The position numbers were made by a program, and so were the translations under genes. Below are positions 23,026 through 30,726 of a DNA stretch of 47,070 nucleotides, one piece after another. Origin of the DNA: Oscillibacter sp. (GTDB lineage: Bacteria; Bacillota; Clostridia; Oscillospirales; Oscillospiraceae); contig JAHHSA010000008.1 in assembly GCA_020025475.1 (NCBI GenBank), forward strand, positions 1 through 47,070, read 5' to 3'. How positions within the stretch are numbered: the stretch's first letter is position 1; each line of letters opens with the position of its first letter. Below the pieces are notes generated by a model. That model had not been told where the DNA came from, made no database searches, and was given only the letters and a program-made list of their open reading frames with translations.

Positions 23026-24095
23026 GCGGGTTCCTCCGTTGTAGAAAGGGGCAGCAGGAAGAAAAATTCTGCGCCGCCCTCTTTCAGATTTCTGGCGTTC
23101 ATCGTACCGTTATGTGCCCGTACCACTGCCTCGCACACTGCCAGGCCCAGGCCCATATTCCGCTTTCCATCACTGCTGCTCAGCTCTCCCTGGGGCAGCT
23201 GACTGCGAAAGAGATTGGCCATCCGGTCCGGAGCAATGCCCCTGCCGTTGTCCCGAACAGAAAATTTTGCATAGTCGCCTTCCCGCTCTACGGAAACCGT
23301 GATCAGGGACGTGCTAACCCCGTGGAATACGGCGTTTTCCAGCAGATTGGAGAGTACTTGTTCAATCAAAATGACATCCATGGGAACCATCAGCAGCTCC
23401 TCCGGCGCTGTCACATGAACCTTCATGTTCGGGAAGCGTTTCCGAAATTTCTGCACCGTCTCCGCCAGTACCTCCTCCGCAGCCTCCAGCTCTGCAGCCA
23501 CCTTTCCCTGGTCGTTGCCGATGCGGGTGACCGACAGAAGATTTTCTACAACCCGAATCAGCCACTGGGCCTCATCCCGGGCATCCGTCAGCAGTTCCCG
23601 CTTCTCCTCCTCAGAGAGCCCGGGATTGTCCAAAATGGCAGAGGTTGCCCCCATGATGGAGGTCAACGGCGTGCGGATATCGTGGGACACGGAGCGGAGC
23701 AGATTGGCCCGAAGCTTTTCCCGCTCCGTCTCTATCCGCAGGTGCTCCTGCTGCTTGATTTGTGAGGTTAGCGTGCTGGTGATTACAGACACCGCCAGAT
23801 AGGTGAGGAAGGTGAGGGGATAGCCGGACAGTGTGAAATCAAAGGCCAGATATGGGAACGTAAAAATATAATTAACCCCCACTACGCCCAGCACAGCGGT
23901 GATCAGGCCAAAGAGGTATCCACTGGTAATGCGGGATACCAACAGCACCGCCAGCAGGAAAATGGGGTAGGCATAGGCGTCGTTGTTGCTGTCCGCACAG
24001 CGCAGCAGGGCGCAAAAACCGATGGCGCAGACCAGCGTCAGCGCCGTAAGAGCCAGATCCCGCCAGCAAAAGGGGAAGAGATTTCGTTTTTTCAT
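23022..24095 (-). CDS. KdpD-like sensor histidine kinase lacking the N-terminal KdpD/USP domains
   Basis: A 357-residue kinase corresponding to the C-terminal half of KdpD. Residues 1-110 hold a DUF4118-type bundle of four membrane helices (WRDLALTALTLVCAIGFCALL; YAYPIFLLAVLLVSRITSG; LGVVGVNYIFTFPYLAF). Then come a HisKA domain with phospho-accepting His138 in SVSHDIRTPLTSIMG and an ATPase domain with LSNLLENAVFHG, RDNGRGI and GLGLAVCEAV. Full-length KdpD is about 900 residues; the cytosolic potassium/c-di-AMP-sensing N-terminal region is missing and there is no room for it upstream. The start has a GGAG-type site and an extended -10 promoter at 24147-24176. Confidence 0.9.
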   Translation of the reverse strand: MKKRNLFPFCWRDLALTALTLVCAIGFCALLRCADSNNDAYAYPIFLLAVLLVSRITSGYLFGLITAVLGVVGVNYIFTFPYLAFDFTLSGYPLTFLTYLAVSVITSTLTSQIKQQEHLRIETEREKLRANLLRSVSHDIRTPLTSIMGATSAILDNPGLSEEEKRELLTDARDEAQWLIRVVENLLSVTRIGNDQGKVAAELEAAEEVLAETVQKFRKRFPNMKVHVTAPEELLMVPMDVILIEQVLSNLLENAVFHGVSTSLITVSVEREGDYAKFSVRDNGRGIAPDRMANLFRSQLPQGELSSSDGKRNMGLGLAVCEAVVRAHNGTMNARNLKEGGAEFFFLLPLSTTEEPA

Positions 24096-24146
24096 AATAC
24101 AGGGGGCTCCTTTCCCGTCGGGTCAAACATGGTGTTAGGTTCTTTT

Positions 24147-24176
24147 ATTATAGCAGATTCCCCGTTAAATTGTCGC
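24147..24176 (-). promoter_or_regulatory. extended -10 promoter of the KdpDE-like pair
   Basis: Minus strand TGCTATAAT (TATAAT at 24147-24152) with a weak -35 GCGACA at 24171-24176 and an 18-bp spacer. Confidence 0.65.
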
Positions 24177-24289
24177 AAATGTTTCAGCTGATCTGCCTGC
24201 ATTCTCCCTGATTTCACGCCTTTCAGACGCACAGCAGGGAGACCGCCCATGGCTGGAAAGCTCCTTTCTGCCCGATTTTCCCGGGAAAT

Positions 24290-24328
24290 GCAAAACATGC
24301 GCTGTGGATTCATCCGCAGCGCATGTTT
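24290..24328 (-). terminator. terminator of the DUF134/NifX/MinD-like cluster
   Basis: AAACATGCGCTG (24293-24304) and CAGCGCATGTTT (24317-24328) form a perfect 12-bp stem; on the minus strand TTTTGCATTT follows. Confidence 0.85.
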
Positions 24329-24351
24329 GATCAATGGAGGATCTGTTGTTC

Positions 24352-24714
24352 TTATTGATGCTCGCCGCACTCGTCAGCGTGCTCATGTTTGTGACAGATG
24401 CTGCCGGTGGACTGTAGCTCGCCGCGCAGGTAAGTCTCCACAGCAGTACGGGCATCGCCCTGGACGCCGATGATGACCTCAATGTTGCGTTCGTTGAAGA
24501 TATCAACAGCGCCGCCGCCCATACCGCCGGAGAGAATCACCTCAGCACCGCGGTCCCCAAGGAAGTTGGGCAGAAAGCCGGGTCTGTGGCCTGGGTTGGG
24601 AACGCTCTCGTCTGAGACGATCCTGCCGTTCTCAGTATTGTAAAAGTGGAAGTTTTCGCAGTGGCCAAAGTGGCCCGCCACCTGAGTGCCGTCGCATGCA
24701 ACGCAAATTTTCAT
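24352..24714 (-). CDS. NifX/NifB-type dinitrogenase iron-molybdenum cofactor-binding domain protein
   Basis: A 120-residue single-domain protein of the NifX/NifY/NifB C-terminal type, a fold that binds metal clusters in nitrogenase assembly but is widespread in non-fixing anaerobes with unknown role. Seen: KICVACDGTQVAGHFGHCENFHFY, the family's opening with a conserved HFGHC, and a central GGMGGGAVDIFNERNIEVIIG. The C-terminus is rich in His and Cys (CHKHEHADECGEH), suggesting metal binding. ATG 24714 is preferred for AAGGAG ten bases upstream. It is the last gene of the cluster starting with the DUF134 fusion. Confidence 0.88.
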   Translation of the reverse strand: MKICVACDGTQVAGHFGHCENFHFYNTENGRIVSDESVPNPGHRPGFLPNFLGDRGAEVILSGGMGGGAVDIFNERNIEVIIGVQGDARTAVETYLRGELQSTGSICHKHEHADECGEHQ

Positions 24715-24760
24715 GATCCGTAATCTCCTTTTCATTTATTTTTTCAAGCTTCTGCATTGA

Positions 24761-25681
24761 TCAACAGGGGATTCCTGCCTGGTTTTTATATGACACACGC
24801 TGGGCATACTCGGGCAGGTCCATCAGCTCCATAACCTTCCGGTAAATCTCCTTGAGAGCACGGCTGGCAGGACAATCCACGTCCGCCACACTGTGACCGG
24901 CATTGATGGCCTTGGAAGCTGCCTGATCATAGGGAATTCGCCCCACAAAGGGGACATTGTTTTCCAGACAGAACGCCTCGATGGCTTCGGTCCGGGCAGG
25001 GCACACGTCCCATTTGTTGACGCACACCGCCGTCTTGGTCTGGAAGGAAGCAGCCGTCCGCACAATACGGGTTAGGTCGCTGAGGCCGGAAAGGGAGGGT
25101 TCCGTCACAATCAGCACCTGATTGACGCCGCTGATGGAGGCAATCACCGGGCAGCCGATGCCGGGAGCACCGTCAATCACAGCCAATTCGGTCTCCGGGG
25201 CGTTTTTCAGCATAGCCAGCTTCACGGCGGAAACCAGCTTGCCAGAGTTGCCGTGTCCCATTTTCAAAGTGGCGGTAGAAAACGTGCGCTCTCCCTTGTA
25301 GACCTCCTGGCAGCCGGCCACGTCATTCCGCAGCTTAATGGCACGCATGGGACAGGTGTAAGCACAAACACCGCAGCCCTCGCAGGCGTACTCATTGACA
25401 GCGCAATGTCCATCCGGGGTCATGTGAATGGCGTCGAACCGGCACACTGTCATGCACTGGCTGCACCCAATGCACTGAGCAGGGTCAATGAACGCCTTTT
25501 CAGCGCCCATAAATACGTACCGCTCCAACTCTCCTTCCAGCTCTTCCACCAGGTGAAGGTTGGGGGCGTCCACGTCGCAGTCCGCAAAGGCTTTTGCGTG
25601 AGAAAAACGAATGAAGGCCGCAGAGGTGGTCGTTTTTCCGGTGCCACCCTTGCCGCTGAGAATCAGCAACTTTTTGATCAA
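24761..25681 (-). CDS. MinD/Mrp-like P-loop ATPase with inserted 2x[4Fe-4S] ferredoxin domain (second copy)
   Basis: A 306-residue ATPase of the deviant-Walker-A family: SGKGGTGKTTTS at residues 9-20, with a ferredoxin insert at about 60-115 carrying two cluster motifs (CIGCSQCMTVCRF and CEGCGVCAYTCP), then the switch region VIDGAPGIGCPVIAS and NKWDVCP. Such proteins occur in pairs next to NifX-like proteins in strict anaerobes and are thought to act in iron-sulphur or metal-cluster handling; this is inference. It overlaps the preceding paralogue by 4 bp (25678-25681). Confidence 0.9.
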   Translation of the reverse strand: MIKKLLILSGKGGTGKTTTSAAFIRFSHAKAFADCDVDAPNLHLVEELEGELERYVFMGAEKAFIDPAQCIGCSQCMTVCRFDAIHMTPDGHCAVNEYACEGCGVCAYTCPMRAIKLRNDVAGCQEVYKGERTFSTATLKMGHGNSGKLVSAVKLAMLKNAPETELAVIDGAPGIGCPVIASISGVNQVLIVTEPSLSGLSDLTRIVRTAASFQTKTAVCVNKWDVCPARTEAIEAFCLENNVPFVGRIPYDQAASKAINAGHSVADVDCPASRALKEIYRKVMELMDLPEYAQRVSYKNQAGIPC

Positions 25682-26514
25682 CCCAATTCACCGCCGATCT
25701 TCTCATAAAGATCCCGGAACAGCACCGCCGTGTCCGGGTCATGTTCTACAGCCACCTGACCGTCAGCGCTCAGCGCTGCCAGATGGGGACTATAGGGAAT
25801 GCGGGCCAGGATGGGAACCTGATTCTCCGCGCAGAACTGCTCCAACGGCGCATACGGCGCCTCGGCCTTATTGATGACTACACCGCAGGGCTTTTTCAGC
25901 AGGACCGCCAGCTGGTACACCATCTGGAAATTGTGGTATCCAAAGGCTGTAGGTTCCGTGACAATTACGCAGGCATCCGCACGGGACACACTTTCCAGCA
26001 CAGGGCAGCCACTGCCTGGAGGACAGTCGATGACCACAAAGTGATGATCCCGGAGGCCCTGCTTCAGCACCGCCCGGATGACAGGCACGCCGGAAGCCTC
26101 GCCGGGATTCAGTACGCCGGTCAGGGCGTGAACCATGCCGCTCCGCCCCTGTTGCACCACACCAATGGGGCGGTTTTCCTCTCGCACGGCACCACTGGGA
26201 CAGACCATGGCGCACCCGCCGCAGGCATGACACACCTCACCAAAGACCCGGGGCGTATTTTTGATAAACACCAGTGCGTGGAATCGGCAGAAGTCCACAC
26301 ACTTTCGGCAGCCTGTACATTTTTCTGCGTCAAACGCAGGAATCTTGGTGAAAACCTGAGATTCCGTCACGTCTTCTGGCTTTAGAAAGATACGGCCATT
26401 GGGCTCTTCCACATCGCAGTCGATGTAAGTGGACTGGCACGCCGTCACCGCAAGATTGACAGACACAAAGGTCTTCCCGGTGCCGCCTTTTCCGGAGAGA
26501 ACTGCCAGTTTCAT
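25678..26514 (-). CDS. MinD/Mrp-like P-loop ATPase with inserted 2x[4Fe-4S] ferredoxin domain (first copy)
   Basis: A 278-residue paralogue of the next gene: deviant Walker A SGKGGTGKTFVS at 7-18, CDVEEPNG, two ferredoxin motifs (CTGCRKCVDFCRF and CHACGGCAMVCP), VIDCPPGSGCPVLES, and GVVINKAE. It overlaps both neighbours by 4 bp, so DUF134-NifX, this gene and the second ATPase are translationally coupled. The two ATPases probably form a heterodimer that loads or moves a metal cluster onto the NifX-like proteins; this is inferred from gene order only. Confidence 0.9.
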   Translation of the reverse strand: MKLAVLSGKGGTGKTFVSVNLAVTACQSTYIDCDVEEPNGRIFLKPEDVTESQVFTKIPAFDAEKCTGCRKCVDFCRFHALVFIKNTPRVFGEVCHACGGCAMVCPSGAVREENRPIGVVQQGRSGMVHALTGVLNPGEASGVPVIRAVLKQGLRDHHFVVIDCPPGSGCPVLESVSRADACVIVTEPTAFGYHNFQMVYQLAVLLKKPCGVVINKAEAPYAPLEQFCAENQVPILARIPYSPHLAALSADGQVAVEHDPDTAVLFRDLYEKIGGELG

Positions 26515-27239
26515 CGGATGCCCTGATACCCGGCGTGGAAGTGTGTCAGAGGAGACAGTTTCCCTGCCTGGAACGCCTCCACATTCTCTGCCACCGTGGG
26601 GGCTTCCGTCTTATAAATACCAATTTCGGCACCTTGGAGCACCTCGGCTGCGTTCTCCCCGCAGCGAATGGTCAGCAGCACCTTGGCACCGCCATCCACC
26701 ACAAACTGAGCTGCCTGCAATCCAGCACCGCCCTGGGCATCTGACGCTGGATTGACCTTCAGCTCATCTGTGCCTGCTTCCAGGTCCCGGAACAGGAAAT
26801 AAGGAGCACGGGCAAAAGACTCGCATACGTCCCTCTGGTTCTCATCAACGGGAATTGCAACAATCATTTTCGAACCTCCTTCGTGTTTGGCAGCCTCGGC
26901 TGCCGCCTGACGCCGCCAGCAGGCATGCCGACAGGCATGAGATGCACCGTCGCATAACCGATAATCGCCGCCCTCAATCCGAAAGGGACGGCCCTCCATC
27001 AACGCCACGCTGAGCTTGTGCCGGGCGTTGTTGTAAATCTGCTGCACCGTGGTCCGGGCTACTTCCATATAGGCGCTGCATTCTTCCTGGGAGAGTCCGT
27101 TGTTGTCAATCAGGCGAATGGTCTCAAATTCATCTACCGTCAGGATCACAGCGCCGGAGAGTTCCTCCGTTCCCAGTGGCACATACACTGTCTCTTTGGG
27201 CAGGCAGCACACCCGCCGACATTTTCTCGGTCTTGGCAT
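26511..27239 (-). CDS. DUF134-NifX fusion protein (putative helix-turn-helix regulator plus cofactor-binding domain)
   Basis: A 242-residue fusion. Residues 1 to about 100 are a DUF134 domain: PRPRKCRRVCCLP, VDEFETIRLIDNNGLSQEECS and a helix-turn-helix AYMEVARTTVQQIYNNARHKLS, resembling sigma-70 region 4. A Cys/His-rich linker (LCDGASHACRHACW) leads to a NifX-type domain from Met125 (MIVAIPVDENQRDVCESFARAPYFLF). These are usually two adjacent genes. Here the frame is continuous, yet GAAGGAGG stands seven bases before the ATG of Met125 (26867), so a separate 117-residue NifX product is also likely. It heads the cluster; its start has AGAGGAGGGGGG upstream and a promoter at 27288-27316. Confidence 0.85.
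   Translation of the reverse strand: MPRPRKCRRVCCLPKETVYVPLGTEELSGAVILTVDEFETIRLIDNNGLSQEECSAYMEVARTTVQQIYNNARHKLSVALMEGRPFRIEGGDYRLCDGASHACRHACWRRQAAAEAAKHEGGSKMIVAIPVDENQRDVCESFARAPYFLFRDLEAGTDELKVNPASDAQGGAGLQAAQFVVDGGAKVLLTIRCGENAAEVLQGAEIGIYKTEAPTVAENVEAFQAGKLSPLTHFHAGYQGIR
26865..26882 (-). promoter_or_regulatory. internal ribosome binding site and start codon inside the DUF134-NifX gene
   Basis: On the minus strand GAAGGAGG is followed after seven bases by an in-frame ATG (26865-26867) that coincides with the first residue of the NifX-like domain. This could give an internal translation product of 117 residues. Confidence 0.6.
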
Positions 27240-27269
27240 CGCCCCCCTCCTCTCTTATGTTTTTGTCAT

Positions 27270-27322
27270 ATGATATTTATAATCTTTAGCATAGACCTGT
27301 TTATGGCATATGTCAATATCAT
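27270..27322 (-). promoter_or_regulatory. promoter of the DUF134 cluster with flanking inverted repeats
   Basis: Minus strand TTGACA (27311-27316), 17-bp spacer, TATGCT (27288-27293). An 8-bp inverted pair, ATGATATT (27270-27277) and AATATCAT (27315-27322), brackets the core promoter, one arm overlapping the -35 and the other the start region. This layout suits a repressor, possibly the DUF134 protein itself. Confidence 0.6.
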
Positions 27323-27349
27323 GTGTGCAAATACACTGCAAATAGCAAC

Positions 27350-27377
27350 CGCCCCGCGCCGGAATTGGCGCGGGGCG
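27350..27377 (-). terminator. GC-rich hairpin between the MBL gene and the DUF134 cluster
   Basis: CGCCCCGCGCC (27350-27360) pairs with GGCGCGGGGCG (27367-27377), an 11-bp perfect stem. Downstream on the minus strand is GTTGCTATTTG, a weak U-tract. It lies 26 bp past the metallo-hydrolase stop. Confidence 0.75.
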
Positions 27378-27403
27378 ATTGTTATTTGTTTTGATATGTT
27401 GAT

Positions 27404-28378
27404 TTAGTGATACGCTGCGGTAAATGCTCCATCGGCTCCCAAAACGAAAGTCAGTGCCTGGTGCGGCGGGACCGTCATGCCGGGGACATCTGGTGCATCG
27501 GAGAAATAGAGCTCCGCACCGCTATCCCGAATCTTGTTGAGCAGAGTGGAATGAGCACTGTTGTAACGCCGGTCACTAGAGGCGCAGCAGACAACCGCTC
27601 TGGGGTGTACTGCATCCAAAAGGGCCTGGTCTGCGCCGTCAATTTGCCCGTGGTGGCCCACTTTAAAGATGTGGGCAGCGAGCATTTCGGGCGCAATGTC
27701 CCCATAGCCCAGACGATTGGTATCGCCAGGGAGGAGAACCCGCGTGCCCTGCCAATCCAGCAGGAGCATCAGGCTGAAATTGTTCATCTGCCCATCCAGA
27801 TGGGAGACGGCCTTCAGCAGCGTGTCCTGTTTCTGGGAGTAAAGATTGCGCATCATGTCCTCCAACTGTTGTTCCCGCTCCCGACTGGGAGCCAGAACCT
27901 GGATGCGGAGTCCGGCACAGGGCGTTACCTCCATACCTGCACACATCTGGCGAATGGAGCTGCCACTGGACTCCGCCAGGCGGCAGAGGGCGCCATAATC
28001 ATTGAGAGCCCGCAGGAACTTGCTCTGAGAGGCTGTCTCGGCGCAGGATGCGTCCAGAGGGCGGGTCTCCCGGTAAAAGGTCGTGGGCAGAGACTGCCAA
28101 ATCTCCCGGGGTGGGAGGAGCTGCGCTGCCTGAAGAGCCGCGCAGACATGGTCCTCGTGAGTATGGGTGGATACCAGAAGGTCGATGTGGTCCGGCCCGT
28201 TCTTCCGCAGGTACTCCGTCAGTCGGATGCGGCCGCTTTCCGCAGACGCATACTCCGCAGATTCAGCGCTGCCGCCGTCAATCAGGATTACATAAGGACG
28301 CGCGCCGCCAACGGGACACTCCATCAAAATAGCTTCCCCATAGCCCACATTCACAAATGTCAGCTTCATTTCTTTCAT
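27404..28378 (-). CDS. metallo-beta-lactamase-fold hydrolase, ComEC C-terminal-like
   Basis: A 324-residue soluble protein with the metallo-beta-lactamase fold: LTFVNVGYGEAILME, LIDGGSA, the metal motif STHTHEDHV (around residues 90-98), VLLPGDTN and FKVGHHGQIDGADQALLDAV, as in the competence ComEC/Rec2 C-terminal nuclease-like domain and stand-alone relatives. It has no membrane spans or signal peptide. It is only 5 bp after an ABC sugar permease gene, as the last gene of that operon, but no clear ribosome binding site is seen; a second in-frame ATG lies at 28369. Its substrate, perhaps a phosphate ester, is unknown. Confidence 0.8.
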   Translation of the reverse strand: MKEMKLTFVNVGYGEAILMECPVGGARPYVILIDGGSAESAEYASAESGRIRLTEYLRKNGPDHIDLLVSTHTHEDHVCAALQAAQLLPPREIWQSLPTTFYRETRPLDASCAETASQSKFLRALNDYGALCRLAESSGSSIRQMCAGMEVTPCAGLRIQVLAPSREREQQLEDMMRNLYSQKQDTLLKAVSHLDGQMNNFSLMLLLDWQGTRVLLPGDTNRLGYGDIAPEMLAAHIFKVGHHGQIDGADQALLDAVHPRAVVCCASSDRRYNSAHSTLLNKIRDSGAELYFSDAPDVPGMTVPPHQALTFVLGADGAFTAAYH

Positions 28379-28383
28379 AGCAA

Positions 28384-29286
28384 TTATTTAATGGAACGAC
28401 GGATGTAAACACTGGAGAGAATCAGCACCAGCAAAGTCATCACAATGGCACCGGCACTGCCAAAGCCAAACTTGAAGCTTCTGATACCAAAGTTATAGAG
28501 GAACTGGGTGATGGTGGAGGTGGTGCCTGCGGGGCCGCCGCCGGTGAGAATATTCACCTTTTCAAAGAGGCGGAAGGTGTCGATGGTACGCAGCAGGGCG
28601 CACAGGGCCAGTCCATTTTTGATATTGGGGATCGTGACATACCAGAATTGCTGGACAATTCCGGCACCGTCAATGCGGGCTGCTTCATACTGGGACTCGG
28701 ACACAGATTGCAAAGAAGCATAAAGCAGCAGAAACACGAACGGTACATTCTGCCAAACGTCAATGAGCAGGATCGTGCCAAAGGCTGTTTTGGTATCCAT
28801 GAACCAGTTATACACCGGCAGGCCAAGAGAGGTGAGCATCTGATTGGCGATGCCATAGTTCGAAGACAGCATCATGCGCCAGCTCAGTGCCACCGTTACG
28901 GCAGGCAGCAGGTAAGGCAGAAGCAAAAGGGTCCGCATGGCCTTCTGGCCACGCTTGAGGCTATTGATGAAAACCGCGATGAGCAAGCCAAGCACCATCT
29001 CAAGCATGACTGCCAGGATCGTAAATTTGATGGTGTTGATCATTGCCTGGCGGAAATAGGCATTTTGAAAGAGGTCTATGTAGTTTTGAAGTGCCACAAA
29101 ATGGCTTTTGTCTGTACCCTTGAGGAAGTTGTAATTGGTAAAGCTGTAGAAGAAGGTGAAAATCAGAGGATAGGCTGTCAGCAAAATCATCACCAACAGC
29201 GTTGGAGCGATCATCAGCCGGGGAAACGCCCGCTCGCCCAGATGGGGCGCCTTGCTCCTTTTCAATTTGGCAGTAGTTTCATTCAT
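28384..29286 (-). CDS. carbohydrate ABC transporter permease, MalF/UgpA type
   Basis: A 300-residue membrane protein with six helices, of the first permease type in CUT1 sugar importers. Seen: LMIAPTLLVMILLTAYPLIFTFFYSF near the start and the inner-membrane EAA-like loop YEAARIDGAGIVQQFWYVTIPNIKNGL (around 210-240) that docks the ATPase. In the operon it follows the binding protein by 139 bp and is unusual in coming after it while the partner permease comes first. No ATPase gene is in the cluster. Confidence 0.9.
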   Translation of the reverse strand: MNETTAKLKRSKAPHLGERAFPRLMIAPTLLVMILLTAYPLIFTFFYSFTNYNFLKGTDKSHFVALQNYIDLFQNAYFRQAMINTIKFTILAVMLEMVLGLLIAVFINSLKRGQKAMRTLLLLPYLLPAVTVALSWRMMLSSNYGIANQMLTSLGLPVYNWFMDTKTAFGTILLIDVWQNVPFVFLLLYASLQSVSESQYEAARIDGAGIVQQFWYVTIPNIKNGLALCALLRTIDTFRLFEKVNILTGGGPAGTTSTITQFLYNFGIRSFKFGFGSAGAIVMTLLVLILSSVYIRRSIK

Positions 29287-29425
29287 AAGGTGCCCTCACG
29301 ATCCGAGACTGCGTCTCATTTGGTAATCCGAAAATTGGGACGGTTCATTAGATGCGCTCCGGCGCCGCACCTGCGGCACCGGAGCATGAAATCAACTGGC
29401 TTCAAAGGGAGGCTGCTAGCTGAAA

Positions 29426-30676
29426 TCAGCCTGCCATCAGAGCCTCCAGCTGGGTCTGTGCGTCATTCAGAGCCTGATCCATAGCCTTCTGGCCCTGGAT
29501 CACGGTGTCCATCTCAGTGCCCAGAATGTTGGTGAACTCGGCCCACTCTGCGATCACGGGGCGGTAAACACCGGACTCCAGAGCGCCGCAGACGGTCTCC
29601 AGATGGGGATACTTGGCCAGGACGTCCTCATTCAGCAGGCAGCTTTTGCGGCAGGGAACGCCGCCGTTATCGATGGACTCCAGCTGAACCTGAGGATCCA
29701 TGATGTACTTCAGCAGCTCCAGAGCAAGCTCCTTGTTCTGGCTGTTGTTGCAGATACCAACAGTCCAGACACCGTACATGGAGGTATTCTTGGCGGTGTC
29801 GGCGTCGTCCATCTTGCTGGGAATCACGGTGTAGTTGGCAGCGCTGTCAGCAGTGGGGACATACCAGCCGGGCCAGCCCTGAGCCAGAGCAGCCTTGCCG
29901 CCGTCGATGGCAGCCACAATGTCATCCTTATCCATGGTATCGCCCAGCTTGAACAGCTCGATGTAGTCCTCAAATGCTGCCTTGAACTCGGGGGTATTCA
30001 CAGTGGGCTGGTTGTTCTCATCCACAACCCAGCCGCCGTGAGCCAGCAGGTGAGGGATGAAGTCGGAGACGATGTTATCAGCGGAACCGCCGCGGATCAG
30101 GAAGCCCAGCTTGCCAGCGTCCTTGGTCTTCTGGGCGATATCCTTCAGGTCGGCGAAAGTGTCGATTTCGGCGGGATCATAGCCGGCGTCAGCGATCAGC
30201 TGCTTGTTGTACAGCATAACGGTCACGTTGCCGAAATAAGGAGCCAGGTAGGTGTCACCGTCCACCTTGCAGATCTCGGTGGTTGCGGGGATGATGTCGT
30301 CATCCAGCTCATAACCCATCTCGGTCAGGTTGGTCAGAACATTGTTCTCGGTGAACTCTGCCATCCAGGAGCCATCCACCATGCACAGGTCGTAGGCGCC
30401 CTTCTGATTGACGGCGTCCAGAGCGATCTTGGTATGCAGATCGTCAAAGGACAGGTCCAGAACCTCGCACTTTACGTTGTGCTCAGCTTCAAAAGCAGGC
30501 AGAGCCTTCTTAATTACGTCGGCATAGGAGCCGCCGCGCAGGATCAGCGTCAGCGTGGTAGGTGCGGCGGTGTCTTCACCCTCAGCATTCTTGTCGGGAG
30601 CAGGGTCCTCATTGCCGCAGGCGACAAGAGACAATGCCATCGCTGCAGCCAGAATCAGCGCAAACAGTTTTTTCAT
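29426..30676 (-). CDS. carbohydrate ABC transporter substrate-binding lipoprotein
   Basis: A 416-residue family 1 solute-binding protein. The signal MKKLFALILAAAMALSLVAC ends at the lipobox Cys20. The body contains TLILRGGSYADVIKKALPAFEAEHNVKCEVLDL, GAYDLCMVDGSWMAEF and KAALAQGWPGWY, typical of sugar-binding CUT1 proteins. ATG 30676 has TAGGAGGA nine bases upstream. It lies between the two permease genes. Ligand unknown. Confidence 0.9.
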   Translation of the reverse strand: MKKLFALILAAAMALSLVACGNEDPAPDKNAEGEDTAAPTTLTLILRGGSYADVIKKALPAFEAEHNVKCEVLDLSFDDLHTKIALDAVNQKGAYDLCMVDGSWMAEFTENNVLTNLTEMGYELDDDIIPATTEICKVDGDTYLAPYFGNVTVMLYNKQLIADAGYDPAEIDTFADLKDIAQKTKDAGKLGFLIRGGSADNIVSDFIPHLLAHGGWVVDENNQPTVNTPEFKAAFEDYIELFKLGDTMDKDDIVAAIDGGKAALAQGWPGWYVPTADSAANYTVIPSKMDDADTAKNTSMYGVWTVGICNNSQNKELALELLKYIMDPQVQLESIDNGGVPCRKSCLLNEDVLAKYPHLETVCGALESGVYRPVIAEWAEFTNILGTEMDTVIQGQKAMDQALNDAQTQLEALMAG

Positions 30677-30726
30677 TTCTATTCCTCCTAATCTTTTCTC
30701 ACAGAAACATCACTTTGGGGTTATTG

